A DNA stretch of 10,971 nucleotides, taken from contig JBBRDQ010000176.1 of the NCBI GenBank assembly GCA_038203695.1, forward strand, positions 1 through 10,971, in the 5' to 3' direction. This DNA comes from M3007 sp038203695. GTDB lineage: Bacteria > Bacteroidota > Bacteroidia > Chitinophagales > Saprospiraceae. Positions within the stretch are counted from its first letter, which is position 1; each line of letters begins with the position of its first letter. Under the pieces are notes generated by a model, which made no database searches, had not been told where the DNA came from, and worked only from the letters and a program-made list of their open reading frames with translations. A program made the translations under genes and the position numbers. Below are positions 6,075-10,971 of this stretch, in pieces.

Positions 6075-6587
6075 CTACCAGTCGTTAAAAGCCGCATTGA
6101 ACACATCCTCCAGCAGTTGCGGATAGATAATGTCGTTGAGCAAGGTATTTTGCACCGTCAGCAGATCAGTGGTATTGGAGAATTCGGCGAAATAGGTGAA
6201 GGACTTCTCGGTCGCCCAGCCTTTTTTTTCATCTTGGTTGTTGGTGTAATTCACGGCAATTACCACTTCCAGGCGGTTTTTTTCGATCAGTTCGCCCGGT
6301 TTAGGCGCGACTGGCGCAACGCGGAATCCGGCTATTTTACCGGAAAATTCTACATCCGAATTGTCGGTTTTGAGCAGCAATCTGGTTTCAGTGCGAATCT
6401 TGTCCTTGAGTTTTTCCGTGAAATCGATCCCGGCGGTCGGCGGCACATTATCGGTAGCCGTCTCGAAAATACGCACGGAGAACGTCTTGACGGCCGGGTC
6501 AATCGAAATGCCTTTGAAGGTATAACAACTGCCCAGCAATACGGCGGACAGGGACAGCAAAAAGAAATCTAGGCGAAGAACGGTCAT
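6075..6587 (-). CDS. lptE: LptE family LPS-assembly lipoprotein
   Basis: A 170-residue lipoprotein expected to sit in the outer membrane and plug the LptD channel that inserts lipopolysaccharide. The N-terminus is a lipoprotein signal with lipobox LGS-Cys21 after a hydrophobic stretch. The mature part shows the Bacteroidota LptE pattern: CYTFKGISIDPAVKTFSV, then RIFETATDNVPP, LTVQNTLLNDIIYPQLLEDVFNAAFNDW. The ATG at 6587 was chosen because it puts the signal peptide at the very start. The frame is also open to a TTG at 6617, which would add ten charged or aromatic residues ahead of the signal. It is the first gene of the cluster with the TPR gene and secG. The family is remote from E. coli LptE, so the role rests on family assignment. 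Confidence 0.87.
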   Translation of the reverse strand: MTVLRLDFFLLSLSAVLLGSCYTFKGISIDPAVKTFSVRIFETATDNVPPTAGIDFTEKLKDKIRTETRLLLKTDNSDVEFSGKIAGFRVAPVAPKPGELIEKNRLEVVIAVNYTNNQDEKKGWATEKSFTYFAEFSNTTDLLTVQNTLLNDIIYPQLLEDVFNAAFNDW

Positions 6588-6633
6588 TATGTGCTTTTTC
6601 CAAAAAACGTTCCACAAAACGCTTTTGATGGCT

Positions 6634-6655
6634 TATGCTGCAAAAATACAGCATA
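6634..6655 (-). promoter_or_regulatory. Putative -7 box of the lptE operon, enclosed in a palindrome
   Basis: On the minus strand TATTTTTG (6648-6641) fits TAnnTTTG. It lies 53 bases before the lptE ATG. It is bordered exactly on both sides by the 7-base inverted repeat TATGCTG/CAGCATA (6634-6640 and 6649-6655). This could be an operator covering the promoter. No good -33 box was found, so both readings are tentative. Confidence 0.35.
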
Positions 6656-6806
6656 TATCGCGAATTAGGCATACTTGGGGAAAATATTGGCAATCAAGGG
6701 CTACAAAGATATAGTCCCTAGGCGACTTTTTACACAACCCGAAAACCGCGAGTTTAACCCATTATTCGCATTACTTATCATCCGCCAGCATCGCCAGTCT
6801 AATCGC

Positions 6807-8492
6807 TTATTTCGCGATGGTACGCTCATAGAATACGAAACCGTTCTTGCGGTAAAGTTCATGGCAGTCGGGCAGATTGGGCAATTCGCCCAGATTGGTG
6901 ATTTTAGCCACAAAAAACACGGGTTTACCGGGATTGCCATGCGCCAGCGATTCGTAGTTATCGATGGTAGTATCGACACCGGGTGGGTGTTTATCAGCGT
7001 AAAAAAGATGCGCATAACTTTTAAATCCGACCGGAATAATGAAACAATCTACCTCGGCTTTGCTTTGGTAAAATTCCACCGCCGCATGTTGCGAATACCC
7101 TTCAATGTTGCACGCTACACCAACCAGGGTGCCGACCGTAAATACCGCACCGCCGCCAAAAACGACTTGTGCGCACAGCCAAAAGCGATACCGCTGCCAG
7201 AAATACAAACCCAGCAGGCTACTGATGATCAAAATTGCACCCGGTATGCCCTGCCACCACATCCACTGTACGTCGGCATCCAGGTTGGCCAAGGCAAAGC
7301 GATCTTTGGCAAAAAACGGTTTTAATTGTTCGATATGGTTGCCTAAATACGGCAAGGCCAGCACGGTAGCGCCAATTATAATGCCCAGCACCGGAAGCAG
7401 CAGCGTGGTGATCCGCGGCCGGATATCCCAACGCACGGCGCGCCAGATAGTCACGGCACCCAGATACGTCAGTGGGAAATAACACAGTGACGAATAGTGG
7501 ACGATCTTGGTTTGTACGATGCTGAAGAGGATCAGTACGACCCAGAACAAGATTTGCATCCAGGTACCGAAATCGGAGCGTTTGCAACAGGCCAGCGTAT
7601 CGCAGCCCATCATCTCTTCTTCGGATTGCTGGTCGCCCCAGAGATTGGGTAATGCAAACACGGAAATGGGAAAACAGCCCAGCAACAATACGACGAAATG
7701 GTAACCCCAAAAGCCGCCGTGCCCCGCATCCTGGGTGGTAAACAAACGGATCTGATAGACGATGAATTCACGGACAAACCAGGTGCCATGCAGCAGTATT
7801 TCAAGTCCGAACCACAAGGCAGCAGCCACGCCGGCAGCGGCTATAAAAACGAGCGTATGCACTAAATAACCACGTCCCTTGAAGCGGTAGCGCGCCCAGT
7901 AAATACCGATCACCAGTCCGGCGATCAGCAAAGCCGTCGGACCTTTAGTCAGTACTGCGAGTCCGAGTAAACCGCCGCCGTATAATAACCACTGGTATTT
8001 GTGCCAGCGCGACGAGGACGCCTTTTCGCCGAAAAACTGCCAGCGAAAGTTGATAAAGCCAAATAAACCGCAGAAAATGAAGAAGTTGAACCACGGATCG
8101 ATAATACCACTGTGAAAATACAACTGTGGTAAGATGCTGCCGATCCAGGCGAGTACCCACAACCAGCCAAACAAGGGATCGTGTAGTTTGCGACCGATCC
8201 GATAGACAACCAGCAGCGTTGCCACGCCACACAGGACGTTGGGCAGCCGCGCCGCAAATTCATTGACCCCGAACAGCCGCATCGCCACGCCCTGCATCCA
8301 GAGGAACAGGGGCGGTTTTTCCCAAAATGGCTCGAAATCTATTTGCGGGCGCGACCAGTCGCCGGTGCGCAACATCTCGCGGGCACATTCGGCAAAATTA
8401 ATCTCGTCCCAATCAAACAAATGTACTGCACCCAGAAAGGGCAGAAAGCACAAACAAGCCAAGCCAATGATAAGCAGATAATCACGTCGCAT
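6807..8492 (-). CDS. Family 39 (ArnT/PMT-type) membrane glycosyltransferase
   Basis: A 561-residue GT-C fold enzyme that moves a sugar from a polyprenyl-phosphate donor to a lipid or protein acceptor on the outer side of the inner membrane. The first loop holds the catalytic acidic pair in DWDEINFAECAREM (Asp29, Glu30), followed by EKPPLFLWMQ (Glu58-Lys59-Pro60-Pro61), which is characteristic of ArnT and related GT39/GT83 enzymes. About ten or more hydrophobic helices follow, then a soluble C-terminal part of about 100 residues (AAVEFYQSKAEVDCFIIPVGFKSYAHLFY). Start chosen at the ATG at 8492; an in-frame TTG at 8513 would add seven residues. Donor and acceptor cannot be told; the nearby lptE makes lipid A or another envelope lipid a reasonable guess. 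It lies between a terminator and the lptE promoter region. Confidence 0.85.
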   Translation of the reverse strand: MRRDYLLIIGLACLCFLPFLGAVHLFDWDEINFAECAREMLRTGDWSRPQIDFEPFWEKPPLFLWMQGVAMRLFGVNEFAARLPNVLCGVATLLVVYRIGRKLHDPLFGWLWVLAWIGSILPQLYFHSGIIDPWFNFFIFCGLFGFINFRWQFFGEKASSSRWHKYQWLLYGGGLLGLAVLTKGPTALLIAGLVIGIYWARYRFKGRGYLVHTLVFIAAAGVAAALWFGLEILLHGTWFVREFIVYQIRLFTTQDAGHGGFWGYHFVVLLLGCFPISVFALPNLWGDQQSEEEMMGCDTLACCKRSDFGTWMQILFWVVLILFSIVQTKIVHYSSLCYFPLTYLGAVTIWRAVRWDIRPRITTLLLPVLGIIIGATVLALPYLGNHIEQLKPFFAKDRFALANLDADVQWMWWQGIPGAILIISSLLGLYFWQRYRFWLCAQVVFGGGAVFTVGTLVGVACNIEGYSQHAAVEFYQSKAEVDCFIIPVGFKSYAHLFYADKHPPGVDTTIDNYESLAHGNPGKPVFFVAKITNLGELPNLPDCHELYRKNGFVFYERTIAK

Positions 8493-8547
8493 TTTCACCA
8501 AACAACGGTTCAATGGTTTTAGTTGGACGAAATGAGTCGTCTATTTA

Positions 8548-8586
8548 AAAGAGGTCATTGCAGGGTATGCCTGCAATGACCTCTTT
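8548..8586 (-). terminator. Hairpin terminator after the saccharopine dehydrogenase-like gene
   Basis: A perfect 17-bp stem (8548-8564 with 8570-8586) containing GAGGTCATTGCAGG, with loop GTATG. It begins 20 bases past the stop of the reductase gene. The T-run on the minus strand is short (four T before AAAT), so termination may be partial, leaving some read-through into the glycosyltransferase gene. Confidence 0.75.
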
Positions 8587-8605
8587 AGGTAACAGGCGGA
8601 CTGCC

Positions 8606-9814
8606 TCAATCCATTTGCAAATCCATATCCACTTGTTCGTGCCAGGGTAGGCCATCCTGATTCAGACGCTCCATAAACGGATCGGGATTCATATTTTCGC
8701 AGTTAAATACGCCTTTGCCGGCCCATTTGCCTTCCAGGATCATGCGGGCGCCGATCATGGCCGGCACACCGGTGGTGTAACTGACGCCTTGGGTACCGGT
8801 TTCTTTATAGGCGGCTTCGTGCGAACAGTTGTTCCACACATAATAGGTGCGGGTTTTGCCATCCTTGATGCCTTTGATCCGACAACCGATCGAGGTATAA
8901 CCGGTGTAATTGGTGCCCAGGTCTTCCGGCGCGGGCAGCACCGCTTTCAAAAACTGCAACGGTACGATGTCGATACCTTTGTAACGGATCGGCTCGATGC
9001 CGGCCATACCGATATTTTGGATCACGCGCAGGTGGGTGAGGTATTCCTGTCCGAAGGTCATCCAGAACCGGGCGCGGCGCAGGGTCGGGAAGTTTTTGAC
9101 CAGGCTTTCGAGTTCTTCGTGATTGATCAGGTAAGAGCGTTTCGGACCGATCTCCGGGTAGTTGATATCTTTCCAGATCTCGTGTGGTTTCGTTTCGATC
9201 CATTGGCCGTCCTGCCAGTACTTTCCTACCTGCGTAACTTCACGGATGTTGATTTCCGGATTGAAATTGGTGGCGAAGGCTTTACCATGGTCGCCGGCAT
9301 TGGCGTCGACGATATCCAGTTCGTGCATTTCATCGAAATAGTGTTTGGCGGCATACGCGGTATACACGCTGGTCACACCTGGGTCGAAACCGCAACCCAG
9401 CAGGGCCATAATGCCTTTTGCCTTGAAGCGGTCGTGGTAAGCCCACTGCCAGGAGTACTCGTATTTGGCCTCGTCTTTGGGTTCGTAATTGGCGGTGTCC
9501 ATGTAGTTGACGCCGGTGGCCAGACAAGCGTCCATGATCGGCAGGTCCTGGTAAGGCAGGGCTACGTTGATCACCAGCGCGGGTTTAAACTTGTTGATCA
9601 GGGCGATGGTTTGCGCCACATCATCGGCATCGAGGCGCGCCGTGCGGATCTTTTTGCCGCCATAGGCGGCGTAAATGGCTGCGGCGATGTGGTCGCATTT
9701 CTTTTTAGTACGCGAAGCGAGCAGGATGTCGCTGAAAATTTCGCGGTTTTGGGCGCATTTATAGGCGACTACCCGACCTACGCCACCTGCACCAATAATG
9801 AGAACTTTGGACAT
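8606..9814 (-). CDS. Saccharopine dehydrogenase family, carboxynorspermidine dehydrogenase-like
   Basis: A 402-residue NAD(P)-dependent reductase. The N-terminal Rossmann fold starts at once with KVLIIGAGGVG (Gly8, Gly10, Gly13), and ASRTKKKC at residues 33-40 is the likely cofactor-selecting loop. The middle holds VINVALPYQDLPIMDACLATGVNYMDTANYE and LLGCGFDPGVTSVY (residues 138-151). The C-terminal part has NCSHEAAYKETGTQGVSYTTGVPAMIGA. GCGFDPGVT, the single-domain length near 400 and this C-terminus fit the carboxy(nor)spermidine dehydrogenase branch, which makes polyamine precursors from aspartate semialdehyde and a diamine. True saccharopine dehydrogenase of lysine metabolism is the alternative. 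No decarboxylase partner (NspC type) is in the window. ATG at 9814; the gene ends at a terminator and appears to be transcribed alone. Confidence 0.87.
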   Translation of the reverse strand: MSKVLIIGAGGVGRVVAYKCAQNREIFSDILLASRTKKKCDHIAAAIYAAYGGKKIRTARLDADDVAQTIALINKFKPALVINVALPYQDLPIMDACLATGVNYMDTANYEPKDEAKYEYSWQWAYHDRFKAKGIMALLGCGFDPGVTSVYTAYAAKHYFDEMHELDIVDANAGDHGKAFATNFNPEINIREVTQVGKYWQDGQWIETKPHEIWKDINYPEIGPKRSYLINHEELESLVKNFPTLRRARFWMTFGQEYLTHLRVIQNIGMAGIEPIRYKGIDIVPLQFLKAVLPAPEDLGTNYTGYTSIGCRIKGIKDGKTRTYYVWNNCSHEAAYKETGTQGVSYTTGVPAMIGARMILEGKWAGKGVFNCENMNPDPFMERLNQDGLPWHEQVDMDLQMD

Positions 9815-9903
9815 TTTGATTCGTTTTGAATGCTTGGCAACGGTTAATTGCCGCTAATTTGATTTTAATGACACTAAAATTATAAGAAGTGGCGAATTTT
9901 CGT

Positions 9904-9911
9904 TACGTTTG
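9904..9911 (+). promoter_or_regulatory. Putative -7 box of the PspC-domain gene
   Basis: TACGTTTG fits TAnnTTTG and lies 27 bases before the ATG at 9939, in the divergent gap between the reductase gene and the PspC-like gene. No -33 TTG was found at the usual spacing. Confidence 0.35.
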
Positions 9912-9938
9912 TCCGTATTTTTTGAACAACGACTGATT

Positions 9939-10160
9939 ATGCTACAACATTGGTTCAAAGATTTGGTCGAGCGCCACGCATTTGGCGTTTGCCAGTATTT
10001 GGGTGAAAAAATGCGCATTGCTCCGGCTGAAGTGCGCAAGTACTTTATCTACACTTCCTTTATCGGGATGGGTTCTCCGCTAATTGTGTACCTTTTTGTG
10101 GCATTTTGGATGAACTTGCGCCGATATATCCGCAAAGGTAAAAGTGTTTTGTGGGAATGA
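9939..10160 (+). CDS. Small PspC-domain membrane protein
   Basis: A 73-residue protein made almost entirely of one PspC-like unit: an N-terminal amphipathic part (HAFGVCQYLGEKMRIAPAEVRKYFIY) and one membrane helix (about residues 36-60, ending VYLFVAFWMNLRRYIRK). In PspC proteins this unit sits in the inner membrane and senses envelope stress, but stand-alone versions in Bacteroidota are uncharacterised. The ATG at 9939 was chosen over the TTG at 9909 because the homologous region begins there. It is the only plus-strand gene in the window, divergent from the reductase gene and followed by a strong terminator. No other psp genes are near. Confidence 0.78.
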   Translation: MLQHWFKDLVERHAFGVCQYLGEKMRIAPAEVRKYFIYTSFIGMGSPLIVYLFVAFWMNLRRYIRKGKSVLWE

Positions 10161-10173
10161 TTTAGACGGCCTG

Positions 10174-10211
10174 AAAAAAGTCCTTCGCGATGGATCGCGA
10201 AGGACTTTTTT
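10174..10211. terminator. Strong bidirectional terminator between convergent genes
   Basis: A perfect 18-bp stem (10174-10191 with 10194-10211) with a GG loop holds GTCCTTCGCGAT, with six A on one side and six T on the other. It separates the PspC-like gene on plus from the sugar isomerase on minus and can serve both. Confidence 0.92.
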
Positions 10212-10230
10212 ATTTGCGTAATCCGCTGGT

Positions 10231-10971
10231 TTAGAATTTTAACTTCTGGAAATTTTCGCGGCAGCGCTTTACGCCCTGAATGGGTGTAGTGACGTAGTTT
10301 TCCAGTTCGATAATGTAATACTGCAAACCGGCCTGGCGGCTCTTTTTGAAAATAGCATTGAAATCGACCGAGCCGTCGCCCACTTCCACGCTTTCTCGTT
10401 TTTCGGTTTTGGCCATGTCTTTGGCGTGGCATAGCTCAAAACGGCCCGGATAGCGCTCGAACCAGTCCAGCGGGTTGTAGTTGGCGAAACAAACCCAGTA
10501 CAGGTCCATTTCCATGGTCATAATAGCCGGATCGACTTCCTGCAAAATCCACTCGTAGACCAGGCGGCCATCCGGCCCCTTGGTTGTGAATTCAAAATCG
10601 TGGTTGTGGTAACCAAAGCGAACGCCGGCTTTTTTGGAATACTCAGCGGCGGCCTGGTACACTTTGACCAGTTTGTCGATCTGACTGCGCTCCGGTTCGC
10701 CCATGTACGGGTTGATAATGTACCGTTGGCCGGCAGCGGCAGCGTCATCAATGGATTTTTTGGCCGCATCGCTCAGCATTTTTTGGTCGGCGTCGTAGTC
10801 TTTCAGCGAAAAAGCGACGTGGCTCGAAGGCATTTTGATACCGTTATCTTTGAGTAGTTTAACAAAATCCATGAACGGCATACCGAACATTTTACCGGCA
10901 TTGTAGCCAAACCCTTCCACTTCGCGATACCCCATACCCGCCAGCGCCTTAACCGTGCCGGCCGGGTCTTT
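10231..10971 (-). CDS. Sugar phosphate isomerase/epimerase (xylose isomerase-like TIM barrel), partial
   Basis: The last 246 residues of a TIM-barrel enzyme; its start lies beyond the right edge, since the frame stays open through KDPAGTVKALAGMGYREVEGF to base 10971. Family landmarks are GYREVEGFGYNAGKMFG, KMPSSHVAF, AGVRFGYHNHDFEF, MTMEMDLYWV, YPGRFELCHAKDM and YYIIELENY. The His and Glu residues in these blocks (HNHDFEF, the Glu of MEMD, HAKD, the Glu of IELE) are those that usually hold the divalent metal. Members isomerise or epimerise sugars and inositols; the exact substrate is not evident. In Bacteroidota many are exported, but the N-terminus is not visible here. The gene ends 20 bases from the shared terminator. 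Confidence 0.85.
   Translation of the reverse strand, partial: KDPAGTVKALAGMGYREVEGFGYNAGKMFGMPFMDFVKLLKDNGIKMPSSHVAFSLKDYDADQKMLSDAAKKSIDDAAAAGQRYIINPYMGEPERSQIDKLVKVYQAAAEYSKKAGVRFGYHNHDFEFTTKGPDGRLVYEWILQEVDPAIMTMEMDLYWVCFANYNPLDWFERYPGRFELCHAKDMAKTEKRESVEVGDGSVDFNAIFKKSRQAGLQYYIIELENYVTTPIQGVKRCRENFQKLKF

Noticed and set aside
8789..9829. Long plus-strand open frame of 346 codons
   Set aside because: It runs antisense across the clear saccharopine dehydrogenase-like gene, has no family motif, and arises from the codon bias of the real gene.

Overview
The window looks like a chromosomal segment of a Bacteroidota bacterium, probably of the Saprospiria type. The clues are a C-terminal domain typical of type IX secretion (T9SS) cargo, an lptE - TPR gene - secG cluster, a stand-alone PspC-like protein, and several TAnnTTTG -7 promoter boxes. 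All genes but one small gene are on the minus strand. No tRNA, rRNA or CRISPR array was seen.

Left (1-1388): the first 462 codons of an S41 C-terminal processing protease (CtpA/Prc type), whose 3' end lies outside the window. Middle (about 1389-4930): an AT-rich, gene-poor accessory stretch. It holds a decayed repeat patch, a four-helix membrane protein, an Rpn-type PD-(D/E)XK nuclease/transposase-like gene, a 900-base non-coding block and two short secretion-related genes. The non-coding block contains an array of small hairpins and a 137-base MITE-like element with 21-base perfect terminal inverted repeats. The two short genes are a mini-protein with a CBM5/12-like aromatic pattern and the 5'-truncated remnant of a T9SS cargo protein.

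Right (about 4930-10971): compositionally uniform housekeeping DNA. A strong two-way terminator closes the lptE - TPR protein - secG operon. Next come a family-39 membrane glycosyltransferase, a terminator, a saccharopine dehydrogenase/carboxynorspermidine dehydrogenase-type reductase, a divergent PspC-domain gene, another strong terminator and the 3' part of a sugar phosphate isomerase/epimerase. Many of these genes concern the envelope: protease, Sec channel subunit, LPS-assembly lipoprotein and GT-C glycosyltransferase.

No clearly new multi-gene system is visible. The points most worth a second look are the MITE-like element, the hairpin array beside the Rpn gene, the CBM-like mini-protein joined to a truncated T9SS cargo gene, and a palindrome exactly enclosing a putative -7 box upstream of lptE.
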